From the NCBI RefSeq assembly GCF_902806685.2, contig NC_048553.1, forward strand, positions 3,765,099 to 3,829,098: a DNA stretch of 64,000 bases, in the 5' to 3' direction. Each line of letters begins with the position of its first letter. Positions within the stretch are counted from its first letter, which is position 1. Of this stretch, positions 34,127-45,669 are shown in pieces. A program made the translations under genes and the position numbers. Source of the DNA: Maniola hyperantus. Taxonomy: Eukaryota; Arthropoda; Insecta; Lepidoptera; Nymphalidae. Under the pieces are notes generated by a model. The model saw only the letters and a list, made by a program, of their open reading frames with translations, made no database searches and was not told the DNA's origin.

Positions 34127-35576
34127 TCATACGCCTCGTATACAACTAACATCTTGTGACAGTCATGATTTATGTCCAAATAAACAGCGAAGGGATTTGA
34201 AAAGTTTTTTGTCAATTGTCAAAAATTATTTTTTTGAATTCAGTCACTAGATTAAGCATGCGTTACGGTATTTACCTATATGGAGTCTGTAGGTACCTAG
34301 TCTATAAGTAGGTACGCCCGCATTGCTAAAGTGTGAAGCCGCCTACGCACTTGAGACAAAAATACGCACTAACAACTCCATACAATATCAATGTCACAGA
34401 ATTCTGCAAAAAATCGCGCGGTGAAATTTTGCAGTGGAGGCTTACCCTAAGTTTAGTATATAAGTCACATCATTCAACAAAATAATATACTATGAACACA
34501 ACACTAGATTGTCAATTTTCTTCCACTTTATCCTGAGCAAATTAAGTATAGCAAATTATTCTTATGCATTCTAGGAACTTAAAAGAATATAAAACATTGA
34601 TATTCTAAATATCCGTTTAACAATCTTAGGTTATTGAATGAAACATAAAACTATGATCCCGTTTTTCAAAATACGGAATTGGCAACACTAACCTATGATG
34701 AAATAATATAATGACGACCGTATACTGAAACATTAACAAATTTTTGAGGTTACTTTAAGACTCTAGCACGCTCCTAGTTTGAACCCGTGATCAGCGTACA
34801 AAATGAGTTCTCACGTCTGTCCAAAGTACGATTTTATTTTATTGTTCGTTCATCGTAACTTGACGCGTGAGTAATAACTCTATCTCCATTATGGACGCAG
34901 AGAATTTTCTCCACTCCACAAGTACATTATAAAAGTTGCAATTTAAACATTTTATTAAAGACGTCGCGTCGCTTCGACTGCGCCAATATACCAAAAGCCA
35001 AATTCAGGATTTTATAATAATGGTTATAGTTATGACAAATTTTCATAAAATAACAATTGAAGTTTTAAAAGCCGTTTCAGTATCCGGGATTGAGGAATAA
35101 AAGAGTATAATGAGTAGTGAATTTATTAAAAAATGTAAAAAATGACATCTCACGCGTCATTTTAATTCTATGGGTCAACTGTCATGTCAAAAGTATGGTT
35201 CACCCACAGATATGTCCAGATTTGCAACTAGCGTGGCCCCCTCAGTCCCTCTCGCTCAAGCAAATTTTCTTACTTGTGAAATGTCATTCCTTCTACACTT
35301 CACGTTGTTTGCGAAAATCTCACGTACAAATTAATTTTGGCAAACAAAAAAAAGTGGCCACGGTGATATGGACAAAACATAATCATTTTGTCACGTTCTA
35401 ATAAGAGCTTAAATGCATTTAGCTATCTCGCTCTAACAGTAAGTATCACAATAGGGCTACTTCTAATAGTCCTTGTTCTGTGGGTTCACCTTTGAAATCG
35501 TACTTTTGACATGAAATTTGACACATAAAGTTAAAATGGCGCGTGAGGAGTCATTTATTACGCATTATATCTAGTT
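34127..35576. other. Intergenic region 3' of DCAF10
   Basis: No gene recognised; the longer open frames have no family resemblance. TTTATT at 35554-35559 is an AATAAA on the minus strand, 18 bases after the DCAF10 stop codon, and may be its polyadenylation signal, although the distance is short. Confidence 0.4.
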
Positions 35577-38500
35577 CTAATACACCGAGGGTCCACTGTA
35601 GGGATCATACCAGACCACTTTGCCTTCAAGGCATCCTGTGACGAGGAGGTGATGCCTGGGACTGAACTTGGAGCTGACTACGAGGTCCTGGTGGATGAAG
35701 AGGCTTTTGCCGACGTCTACCATCTGTGTGGGTCCGTTGAGTTCTTGTACGCAGTGCGACAACTCTGCGCAGTTATCATTGAGAGCTAAGAGGCGCATGC
35801 CGCGTCCGAATGGCGAGCACACTAGACGCCCGTCCGCCGAAAAGCATAGTTCCTGTTGAATATTGAATATGATGAATAGTTTAGCGCGGGGGCTGTGCGG
35901 GTGTGCGGGGCGTTCCCTCCACGATTGCGATTTCGACCTGTCGTGTACTATACCTATTTATTTATTTTATCAAATTAGAAATGAGGTCCATGGGAGAACC
36001 AGAGTAGCCGACATAGTTAAACGGGTTGCGAAGTGGATCACTGGACAGGACACATAGTTCGAAAAAAAGATACGACAAGGTGCTAGAATGGCGACTATGC
36101 AACGGAAAGCGCAGCGTTGGAAGAACACCCCTAGGTGTACAGATGACACCAAACGAGTCGCACGGAGCCGCTGGATTAAGGCAGCGCAAGACTATGGCCT
36201 GTGGATATCCCTACAAGAGACCTAATATGTCCAGCTGTGGTGTCTACCAGTTGATAATGTTCCGTGTGTATCATGAACAAAGTAACACCTGCTTCTATCC
36301 TACCTTTATGAATCCTTTGCCCAGGTTGGTCTCCTCTATGTAGTAGAGCAGCCTCTCGCGGTTCTGTCGTATGTAGTGGCGGGTCTCGGCCGGGTCGTCG
36401 TCGCACGAGCTCGTGCTCTCGCGCCGCGGCGTCTGTACTGCGATCCGCGGCGTCTGTCCCGAGGTCGATGGCGATATGCTGTGACCATTGATACTTAATT
36501 CAATTTCTACGGAAAACTTTTAGAATGACCAGATATAAACAAAAATTTGCGGATTTTGTTTTTGTTCCTAGCACAGTGGGAGGGATAAATGGGAGGTCCT
36601 GGTTGCGATTCCCGGCAAGAGAAATTTGGTTCTAGTCGAGTCTTTTGGGAGACTATATTATGGCAGTGCCTTCAAGCGATTTATCGTTCCGGCACGATGC
36701 CATGTGGAAACCAAACCGAGCAAAATATACCATACTGCACTGGAATAATCAAACAGGTGAGATAACCGTCAAAGGTTTCATTATTATCATTGATTTCAAA
36801 GATTGAGGTTGAATTTATCCAAGATTTTTTTCTAAATTCAATTTGGTTTTGGAATATTGGATTGGTAGTCTCTACATCTCGAGTCAATGCAATTAATATT
36901 GCATCAAACTATTATGCATTGGAGTTACATTGGATACCTGTCAACTGAAGGACGAGCTCGTCGAGCTAGACCAGGAGGCGGCGGCATCGGGCGCGGAGAA
37001 AGGCGCGAGCGAGGCGTGCGCGCATCTCGCCTGGCGGCGTGAAGTCCCAAGTTGTATCCGATATGATGGCGGGGCTTTAGTGTAACCTTTAAAAGAGCTC
37101 TAAACAACAAGCAGGGTTTTGACCACATCTGCCGCATACCTTGAGACTATTCCGGATACACTCTCACAGGCAAAGTTGGACTTTGTCCTGTCCAAATTGC
37201 TCGCCACAATGCCACAATCTAAATGGCGGGAAGAATAATGTCGTGCAAGACGATCCAAAAGATGTAATACCTGTCGCTGGAGGAGGACGAACTCGCAGAG
37301 CTAGACGAGGAGGCGGCGGCATCGGGCGCGGAGGAGGAAGGCACGGGCGAGGCGTGGAGGCGAGGCAAGAGGCGTGCGGGCGCCGCGTGCAGGTGGCGCG
37401 CGCGCAGCACACCGGGCGGTGTGATGCCGGTGTTGATGCCCATGATGCGCTGCATGTTGAAGTTGCGCCCCACCTGCCCCCTGCCCCACACAACCAGTCA
37501 GACCGTCTATCCCACTTATATCATAGTAGGTACATCGTCATCATGATGACCAATTTATCGCCGGCTCACTAGAGAGCAGAAGGGTTTGGCCATTTCATCA
37601 CGCTGGCCAAGTGCGTATTGGCAAACTTCATACACCATTGAGAACATTATGGAGAACTCTAAGGCATGCAGGTTTCCTCACAATATTAATTGATGATGAT
37701 GATATTTAATTGCTAAAAATACACATAACTAGAAATGTTAGAACCCCTGACCTCTGAAATATTAATTCATATCGATATCATCATATTAATCGTAGTATGT
37801 ACCCGTTCTTTACATTATAATACATACGAAAATCACGAAATACTAAAATCATTAATCAGTTCATAGCTTTTCTCTGCAGATGACCTAGACTAATTCAACT
37901 AAGCATGATCTAAAAAAATTAAAATATTCCTATTATTATTATTCACTTTCGTTACTATTCTTATATCTTAAGATATTGTCAAATTGAATGTTCGCCATTT
38001 TCATAACTTTTCTCTGAAGATGACCTAGGTCCTACCTAGACCAGGTATGATTTAAAAAACTAAAAATGTTCCTATTTTTTCACTTTAGTTACGGCGATTA
38101 CGCACTGCACTTCCGTCATCCGTGACAATACCAGCGATTATCTACGACATATTATGTCATAAGCTCCCATACAAAACAAAAAGGAACGTATTTTCACGGA
38201 CTCGGATCAAATGAGTGCGTAACCGCCGTGACTCTTGTCTTTTAATTTGGTTTGTCTTGTATTTCGGAAATGATTTCTGAATAAGAACAATAAACAATTA
38301 ACTTGGAATTGATGAAGACTGTTAAAGTGAGCCGCTCTTATAAATTATGTTAGTATTTGTATGTGAATATTAGCAATATTTCATAATTGTATAATTTGTA
38401 ATATTGTTACCTGCTGTACATCTCTTGGAGCATTCTCTGTTGTTTGATCGTAATAGAGGCCTCCCATACATCATTCTGTATGCTCGACAAACCCTGGACA

Positions 38501-41500
38501 GAAATAATTATACCTCTTAATTTTATATATCCCCGTGTTTATGAAGAATAACCATATTATATCAATGGTTAATGAGAATTTGGGCTAATCAAAGTAAACA
38601 GTGAAATCAAACTTTATTAAAAAACCATAAACTGAGAGACCATTTAGCAGTAGATGTCAAATATCACTGACAGTAGGAAGCAAGAAATATTGTTCATCAA
38701 CCTTTAGAATGAGATTTCGGCTTTGTAGAGCGTTGTCTCTGTCACTCATGCCTATGTGACATCTTGTCGGTCTCAACGACAGAGACAACGCTCTACGAAA
38801 CCGCTATGTCTTTCTTAAGGTCGATGTACAATATTTTCTGCCGCGTACTGTATACGTTTTTGGACAAACAGTAGTCTTATATCAATTGAAAATGATATTG
38901 AATGAAATGAATGCTAGAAATAGATTTTTTTAAGACTAATACTGCCCTAAGCTTAATCATGGTCTCATCTAAGATCAAAATCAAGCCTCGAATGTTATAC
39001 CTATTCAGTTTTGATAGCAAAAAGCATAAGGTTGTGGTGAAGTGTGGTGGTGTTATGGTCCTTCGAACCGGATTAAAGTGGAAACATGAGGTATGCTCAC
39101 AGTAACAGGCTTCAACAACTCACCGGCACGAGCCTGGCGGGGGCCGCGTCTGCACGGGGCGCGTCGGGTCGCGGCGCGCTCGGGCCGGCCTCGGGCTCCG
39201 GCTCTGGCTCTTCGCGTGATCGACTCGGGCTTTCCGAAGGCCTAATCGCAAATGTTGGCTACTTTACTACTGACCAAGTAAGCAACTGCTTTTGATAATG
39301 CAGCTACATATTTTAAAGTGTAAATATTCAAAGCATAACAAACAATTTCAAAAATGATTTGTTTCTCTAAGCAATCATTCATATGATTCATACTGTCTTC
39401 GCTAAAACGAACACATCATGGCCAAGCCTTGCGTAATTCTACCTATAAAAAGTTCTACCTAAAACTCTTTATCGAGTAATAATAACGAACTGGTAACGTT
39501 ATCACAAATCACTCTGATGGAGCACCCAAACTTTACGAGACATGCATGGAATGGATGAAATCACATGGCCCAAAAGGTTTGAAGTGGCTCTCGGATATAT
39601 GCAGTCTAAAGCTTAATTTACTTAAGTTTTTTATAATGCAGGTACATACTACAGAATACAGCCTCATCTATAAGAATAAATTTAAATCTCTTTTGACTGT
39701 GTCGCCTGCCTGAATGTGGTTTATGTACTACCTAAAGCATGTAGCTAGAAATATAAATGACTATAAATGAACTATGGAGCTATTCATGTGTTCAGGGACG
39801 TATATCGACAGCTAATTTCTGAAACTGCGTCGGATGTGGATGTGGTAACTTACAGCTTTGGATATCTGATCAAGGCGTATGAAGCTACTCATGCCTGTTC
39901 CCCCAGTGTGTTGAAAAAAGTATATCAACAGCTCTTGAAACTGCGTCGCCTTGCACGATGTGTTTACCTACAGCTATGGATACCTACGAACAATGTATAG
40001 AGCTACTCACGTCTGTTACCCCAGTGTGTTGAAGGAAGTATATTGACAACTCTTCTCTGAAGCTGCGTCACCTTACCTATAGCTTTGGATATTATGTAAG
40101 GTGTAAGAAATACTCACGACTGTTACCCCGGTGTGTTGAAGTGCGCCGCGCAGATGAAGGTGTGCGCGGGACGTGGACGCACGCACAGCGGCGCGGGCGA
40201 GGAAGTGTCACAACAGCTCTCTCTGTCACTGCGTCGTCTGGCCGGATGTGGTTGCCTAAAGCTATGGATATCTATGTACGTTGTATGAAGCTACTCACGA
40301 CTGTTCGCCCGCGGGTGTGACGGACGCCATGGGACGGAGTCGGCGGTAAGGGGTCGAACGAGTGCGGCGCGCGGGTCTGCGCGGGGCGGGGACGCGCGGC
40401 GGCGGGGGGGAGGAAGTGTCTCGACAGCTCTTTTCTGACACTATCTCGCTTGGCTGGATGTCGTGTATGCAAGACCACTGGTAAATAAAAATAGACATTA
40501 AGTTATAGGGGATCATACTATATGGGTGTGATAGCCTAGTCGTTAGGACGTCCGCCTTCTAATCGGAGGTCGAGGGTTCGATCCCGGGCACGCACGTCTA
40601 ACTTTTCGGAGTTATGTGCGTTTTAATTAATTAAATATCACTTGCTTTAACGGTGAAGGGAAACATTGTGAGGAAACCTGCATGCCTAAGAGTTCTCCAT
40701 AATGTTCTCAAAGGTGTGTGAAGTCTACCAATCAGCACATGGCCAACATGGTAGACTATGGCCAAAACCCTTCTCACTCTGAGAGGGGACCCGTGCTCTA
40801 TAGTGAGCCGGCGATGGGTTGATCATGATGGTGATGACTATATGGGTGTCCACCAGAGATCTGTCTTCATACAGCATAAGAACAGACCATACTTTCTTGC
40901 ACTTTGGTCATCTACAGTGGACAGCCCATCTAATATAAGTATCAGTTTGTAGTAACAGTCAAAACTAGAGTGTCAGTCCTCAACACGCATGTCCCTCGTT
41001 CTTGAATATCTTTGCTAGTCAGATCCTCTAAAATGAGTGTTTGGCGATTATATCGAAACTAGAATCGCAAACCAAAACTTTTAATTGTACTGAGAGTTAT
41101 CAATAATCACATCCTATTAAAAATCTTTTTAATAATAGGTAATGAATCATTTTATATAGAAAAATATTGATAATCAACTAAAGACACAAACAGACGATTT
41201 TCATCATATTTTAGTTCAACTTTACTTAAAATGCATTTTCACTATGAAGTCAATTAAAATATTCAAAACTATTTTCTCACCTCAGATCGATCATCATGGC
41301 TTATGTTCCTACTCAATGCACACCAGCCTTGCGGATGGATCTGTAAAAGTGCGCCATTTGTATACTTTAGCTTTTCTTAGTTTTATTTTAAAGTTAAAAC
41401 TAAGTACTCTTAGGTATTTCAGCAAGAAGCTACGCGTTTACCTTTTAATCAAACTAAGGAAAAAAAGCTGTGATAGCCTAGTGGTTAGGACGTCCGCCTT

Positions 41501-44500
41501 CTAATCGGAGGTCGGGGGTTCGATCCCGGGCACGCACCTCTTACTTTTCAGAGTAATGTGCGTTTTTATTAATTAAATATCATTTGCTTTTAACCGTGAA
41601 GGAAAACATCATGAGGAACCTGCATGCCTGAGAGTTCACCATAATGTTCTGATAGGTGTTTCAAGTGTACCAATCCGCACATGGCCAGCGTGGTAGACTA
41701 TGGCCAAAACCCTTCTCACTCTGAGAGGAGAACCATGCTCTGTAGTGAGCCGGTGATGGGTTGATCATGATGATGATGAAGGAAAACTAAAGTAGGATAA
41801 TAAGTATGTAACAGCCAGTGTTGACGATTTGCAATTTCGGATGACCTTTAAGCACTTACAAGTAGAATGAAGAGGTAAGAGAGGAAGTCTGGAGATGTTT
41901 TAATTAGCATGCATAAATTCATCATCATGCGCGACTCATTCGTGAGACGAATTGTTTATGATTTGACTGCCAAATTGCCATGAGTTGCACTTCAGACATG
42001 ACAATGGTTCATGCTGTAAAACACGACTTTACTTATACCTTAAAAAGATTATTTTCATAGAATAGTTTGTTAGTTTACCTGTAAGGCGCTGACGACCTCG
42101 GCGTCATTGCCATCAGGAAAGTCCGAGACGAACTCGACCCTGTTCTCGGTACGCTGGACGTCAAACAGGTGGTCGTACATGGCTGCTATCGGAATCACCT
42201 GCTGGCTCATTTGCATCAGTCTATACAGATTTGGCTGTGGATAAGTGAACTATTAAACAGCTAGTAACGTTATGAAATGCTAGATGATCGTCCGCGTGGA
42301 TTTAGGTTTATAACAATCCCATGGGAACTCTTTGGTTTTCCGGGTTAAAAAGTAGCCTATGTCACTCTCCAGGTCTTTGACTATATGCAAAAAATCACGT
42401 CAATCCGTTGCTACGTGATTGAAGGACAAATCAACAAACCAACCACACTACTTATTATACTGTATATTTAAACCAATATACAGTAATCACAATAAGAAAT
42501 GAGGAGGGGCAATAGGCAGGGTACATAGTTCGAAAAACCGATAGATGTTGTGGTCCCAAGGTGCTAGCATGGCGACCATGTTGAAAGACCCTCTTCCAAC
42601 AACAACATGGCCATTGTCATGGTGGACAGACGCCATCAAACGAGTCGTAGGGAGCCGCTGGATTTTAGCCAGTAGTTTGAGCTGTGCATTGATAGATCAG
42701 TCAGTCACCTTTCCTTTTATATGTTTAAATGTTACTTACCTTAAATCCATGTAAATCCTTTGCCAACGTAGTTAAGTTCAAGTCATGTATGATGACCAGC
42801 AAACCACCAGTGGTACACATCACCATCTGCCTGGCATCCGGGGACAATCTACACCGCATAAGCCCAGACGCATGAAACACTCTTTGGTACACTAGGTTGA
42901 ATTCTGTGTAGGAATTGATATCCCAGGTATAAATGCTGCCGTCCAGTCCAGACGTGACTAGAAGTTTGTCTTTGACGGAAAATTCAATATTCTTCACCCA
43001 ATTGGAATGGCCTAGGAGGGAGCGGATTTTCTTCTTTAAGTTTCTAACATCCCACAATGCTATCGTGGTGTCATCTGAGCAAGTTGCAAACATTCTTCCG
43101 TCCAGAAATCTAAAGGACATAAAAATTCTGAATGTTACATCCATTGACTTATAATAGTAGATACACAAACGAATTGACATTGCTTAAGTGGCCTGGTTTG
43201 TAAGCATATACACATCTATGTTTCTTATTTCGAAATGTAAAAAAAAGTTTTATAATATCAACAACTTCAGTTTATTATAAACCTTAATAGTATCTCTTGT
43301 CATCAACATTAATTTATAAATATTTGGATTATTATAAATGACAAAAAAAATATGTTTAATCTAAAATAAATAAATACATTGGAATCGCAACCGGAATCAG
43401 AGGCTGAGGCAGAAGGGAGATGTGTTAAGGGCAGGTCCAAGAAAATAAAATTACCTACCTGATTGTTGAGAATAATACATTCAAATCTAAAATCTTTATC
43501 AGTACCTACTTAGTAATAGTTAAGTTAAGCAGCATCAGCATATTCAACCTCTCATATAACTTCAGATTAAAATTTGTAAGTTTTAGAGATATTTTGTGTG
43601 CACACTATATTATGTATACATATGTAAAATACTCATTTAATATAAAACAATCCGAACTTACTTGACACAATTAACACAGTCAGAATGTGCATCACTAACT
43701 GAGTGAATCCTTTTATGGGTAAGGGGGTCAAATATTTGTATGGATTTCTTCTCACAGGCGGCCACTAAGAGAGATCTAAAAAAGAAGCTTTAATTAGGGT
43801 TTAGGGTTCTGTACATTATTTGTTGTTATAACAGCAATAGAAATACACATTCTGTGAAAATTTTAACACTCTGTTTTAAAACTAAGAGAGATCTGAAAAG
43901 AAGCTTATACAAGATACAGCCGGACAGCAGAGGTTTAGTAATAGGGTTCAGTTGGGACCCTTTGGGTATACAAAACCCTAAAAAGCACTGTTTATCTGCA
44001 TTATTAAATTCTGATATTTCTGGTATATATTTACTCAATAAATGCCCGCGACATCGACCGCGTGTATTTAAGTTTTTAATATTCTGTGGCAACTGTTGGA
44101 TTTTCTAGGATAAAAAATATCCTATGTCACCCTACAGGTGTTTAACTATATCCATGCGAAAATCACACCGATCCGTTGCGGCGTGATTGCAGGACAAACC
44201 AACAAACTAATCAATTTCACATTTATAACATGGGTAGTGATTATTTTTTTTTTTTTTTTTTTTTTTTTCCTACCATAAAGCACCATTATAAAATGGCAGC
44301 TTTATTACTACTACCATCTAGCCTATGGGCTAATAAGTAATATTATTCTAGCTTAAACTTCTACTTATGATTAATTTTTAAATCTAATTTACAGTCCAAT
44401 AACTGTCCTTAGTTTATTCTAACACGTACTTACAGTTCACTATGTTCTTGTGACCTAGAAAAATAAAGTAGCACAAGCACTATTACACAAACGCTGCACT

Positions 44501-45669
44501 TATGTACTTTTTAACACTAATTCGAACGGCTTGGTTCTTTTGAGCCTCCTTTTGATATCCATGTTATCTAGAAGCTTCACAGCCTCCAAATTAACATGAT
44601 GGCGAAGTCGATGTTGGTGAGCTTCTGCGTACTTTTGGATGATTTTGTTTACGAACTCTATCTTAAGGTCCCTGTGGAGATCGTGATTTCTTACATACCA
44701 GGGTGCATTTGTTATTTCCCTGAGTACTTTGTTCTGGAATCTCTGTATTACTTGAACATTGGTCGGTTTAGTACACCCCCAGAGTTGTATACCATACGTC
44801 CATACAGGCATCAGAACTTGCTTGTATAGCATAAGTTTATTATGTAATGAGAGCGTGGAATGCCTTCCAAGCAGCCAATACATTTTTTTGTAGCGTAATT
44901 CTAACTCCTCACGTTTCTTTTTAACATGAGCTTTCCATCGAAGCTTTGCGTCAAGCGTCATACCCAAGTACTTCGCTGTATTTACGTAGGGAATAAGTTG
45001 CCGATTTAGATAAATTGGGTGATATTTTGGTAACTTATTGGTAAAATCTATATGCATAGATTTCGACTCGTTTAGCTTAATTCGCCACTTTATAGTCCAA
45101 TCGTTGACTTTATTTATGGCAGCTTGAACTTTTTCTACTGCTTCTTCGTGACTTTCTCCAGTTGCTATTATGGCAGTATCATCAGCGAATGTTGCAATAG
45201 TGTTATTTTCTAGTGCTGGAATATCACAGGTGTATAATAAGTACAGGACCGGACCTAAGACACTTCCTTGTGGTACCCCAGCTTTCAAGTAGTGATTATA
45301 GTTTTTACTATTCAAGCAAGAAGATATTTTACTGCCATTATTTGGGATTTTCAAGTTTATAATGACAAATTCAACTTATTTCAAGGCTATCTACGGTTAT
45401 ACTTACCCTTCCGGAGAAAATTCAAGGTTGAAAACGCCACCGATTGGAGGTGTGTTTCCTATTTCACAGTCCCAGGATGCCAGTGGCTTCATAGCACGGT
45501 AGAGACTCCGAGCCATCGCATCGCTCGCTCCCACTGGGTTTTCGAATCCAGTCTCTCGCTGTATCAACCTGTAGGGGCTGTAAGCTGAATACTGCGCCAT
45601 GAAAGAGCTATCAAAACCTTTGGTGCCCATGTTGATGATATTTGATAACACTTTTGAGACGGATTGCAT
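35577..45669 (-). CDS. DCAF10: DDB1- and CUL4-associated factor 10 (WD-repeat protein 32)
   Basis: WD40 substrate receptor for the CUL4-DDB1 ubiquitin ligase. Eight exons in gene order: 45407-45669, 43662-43775, 42740-43109, 42079-42234, 38411-38493, 37271-37480, 36304-36478, 35577-35852; all splice sites are GT-AG and the phases sum to 549 codons. Diagnostic blocks match the family: GGVFNLEFSPEG, IQIFDPLTHKRIHSVSDAHS, RMFATCSDDTTIALWDVRNL, LLGHSNWVKNIEF, LLVTSGLDGSIYTWDINSYT, then YYIEETNLGKGFIKELCFSA and VTGCLEGKVVWYDP at the end. A Ser-rich linker (exon 6) stands where vertebrate DCAF10 has its own Ser-rich linker. Exons 4-6 (insect-type insert between the WD halves) are the least certain part. 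The ATG at 45669 precedes a short basic leader; a more upstream start is possible. Confidence 0.93.
35853..36303. repeat. DCAF10 intron 7 with RTE-type LINE 3' fragment
   Basis: On the plus strand at about 36000-36215 the sequence retains GTGCTAGAATGGCGACTATG, CGGAAAGCGCAGCGTTGGAA, ACCAAACGAGTCGCACGGAG and CCGCTGGATTAAGGCAGCGC. In another frame this recalls the C-terminal KVLEWR...GKRSVGR...TDDIKRV...SRWIQAAQD tail of insect endonuclease/reverse-transcriptase proteins, here with frameshifts. A similar broken tail is at about 42490-42670. A foldback relic lies at 35885-35952. Confidence 0.65.
36583..36712 (+). repeat. tRNA-derived SINE, family 3 (partial)
   Basis: GGAGGTCCTGGTTGCGATTC is the degraded B box region and AAGCGATTTATCGTTCCGGC with ACGATGCCATGTGGAAACC is the tail shared with 22575-22760. 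It lies in DCAF10 intron 6, antisense to the gene. Confidence 0.65.
36938..37060 (-). pseudogene. Partial duplicate of DCAF10 exon 6
   Basis: On the minus strand the block ending at 36938 repeats the 3' half of exon 6, including TCCGCGCCCGATGCCGCCGC, the Ser codons and the donor (CAG|GTATCC here, CAG|GTATTA in exon 6). In the exon 6 frame it reads SAPDAAASWSSSTSSSFS and then TGA, just before the donor. No matching acceptor is preserved upstream. It is about 330 bp from exon 6, so a local duplication that has decayed. Confidence 0.75.
37560..37757 (-). repeat. tRNA-derived SINE, family 1 (diverged)
   Basis: Reverse orientation: CGCCGGCTCACTAGAGAGCA, GAACATTATGGAGAACTCTA, GGCATGCAGGTTTCCTCACA. 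The tRNA-like head is decayed. It lies in DCAF10 intron 5. Confidence 0.7.
38669..38852. repeat. Foldback family P, copy 4 (DCAF10 intron 4)
   Basis: Inner arms TGTAGAGCGTTGTCTCTGTC and GACAGAGACAACGCTCTACG pair; outer right end TTTTCTGCCGCGTACTGTAT is intact, the outer left (ACAGTAGGAAGCAAGAAATA) is diverged. Confidence 0.8.
39124..39241 (-). other. GC-rich island with apparent splice sites in DCAF10 intron 4
   Basis: On the minus strand a 118-bp GC-rich block is bounded by an acceptor (GCGATTAG|GCC) and a strong donor (GTGCCG|GTGAGTTG). One frame is free of stops and Pro/Glu-rich (SREEPEPEPEAGPSAPRPDA). Its length is not a multiple of three and it does not fit the phase between exons 4 and 5, so I do not include it in the CDS. 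It could be a poison exon, an alternative exon with a partner, or a relic. Confidence 0.4.
39779..40480. repeat. Diverged five-unit tandem array in DCAF10 intron 4
   Basis: Units begin near 39779, 39884, 40002, 40109 and 40290. Each carries a variant of GCTACTCACG, CTGTTACCCCAGTGTGTTGA, AGTATATCAACAGCTCTT, CTGCGTCGCCTT and AGCTATGGATA. On the minus (gene) strand the unit boundary reads GTGAGTAGC, a splice-donor-like word. The last two units are longer because of GC-rich inserts (40145-40205, 40305-40425). Confidence 0.75.
40528..40842 (+). repeat. tRNA-derived SINE, family 1 (full copy)
   Basis: tRNA-like head TGATAGCCTAGTCGTTAGGA (A box) and GAGGGTTCGATCCCGGGCAC (B box), a body with CACTTGCTTTAACGGTGAAG and AACCTGCATGCCTAAGAGTT, and a tail ending near GGGTTGATCATGATGGTGAT. 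The best example of the family here. In DCAF10 intron 4, antisense to the gene. Confidence 0.88.
41470..41780 (+). repeat. tRNA-derived SINE, family 1 (full copy)
   Basis: Same order as 40528-40842: TGATAGCCTAGTGGTTAGGA, GGGGGTTCGATCCCGGGCAC, then the shared body and a terminal ATGATGATG run. Confidence 0.88.
42283..42670 (+). repeat. Family A repeat followed by RTE-type LINE tail (DCAF10 intron 3)
   Basis: 42283-42460 holds TCGTCCGCGTGGATTTAGGT, TTTTCCGGGTTAAAAAGTAG and ATCACGTCAATCCGTTGCTA. 42490-42670 holds GGCAGGGTACATAGTTCGAA, GGTCCCAAGGTGCTAGCATG and CATCAAACGAGTCGTAGGGA, the nucleotide remains of a LINE C-terminal tail related to that at 36000-36215. Confidence 0.7.
44036..44243 (+). 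repeat. Family A interspersed repeat (DCAF10 intron 1)
   Basis: AATGCCCGCGACATCGACCG at the start and AACATGGGTAGTGATTA at the end. Its terminal GTAGTGATTA is the target site of the adjoining LINE. Confidence 0.75.
44244..45288 (-). mobile_element. 5'-truncated jockey-like LINE with 10-bp target-site duplication
   Basis: A T25 run (44244-44268, a poly(A) tail on the minus strand) ends the element. The open frame (to 44500) starts inside the reverse transcriptase at KAGVPQGSVLGPVLYLLYTC and includes the catalytic FADDTAI, the thumb, and a C-terminal tail (YKQVLMPVWTYGIQLWGC, QNKVLREITNAPWYVRNHDL) typical of the jockey clade. GTAGTGATTA flanks both sides (44234-44243 and 45289-45298), so the left boundary and the truncation point are exact. 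The frame is open to the normal-looking end, so the insertion is not old. Endonuclease, ORF1 and the N-terminal half of RT are missing, so it cannot move itself. It lies in DCAF10 intron 1, same strand as the gene. Confidence 0.92.

Noticed and set aside
35117..35401. 94-aa plus-strand frame downstream of DCAF10
   Set aside because: No domain, no compositional signal; consistent with chance in 1.4 kb of intergenic DNA.
37141..37572. 143-aa Gly/Arg-rich plus-strand frame
   Set aside because: Antisense of DCAF10 exon 6, again open because of GC-rich codon bias.
40540..40600. Possible tRNA gene (good A and B boxes)
   Set aside because: It is the head of a dispersed SINE with the same body at 41470 and 55000; no closed acceptor stem.
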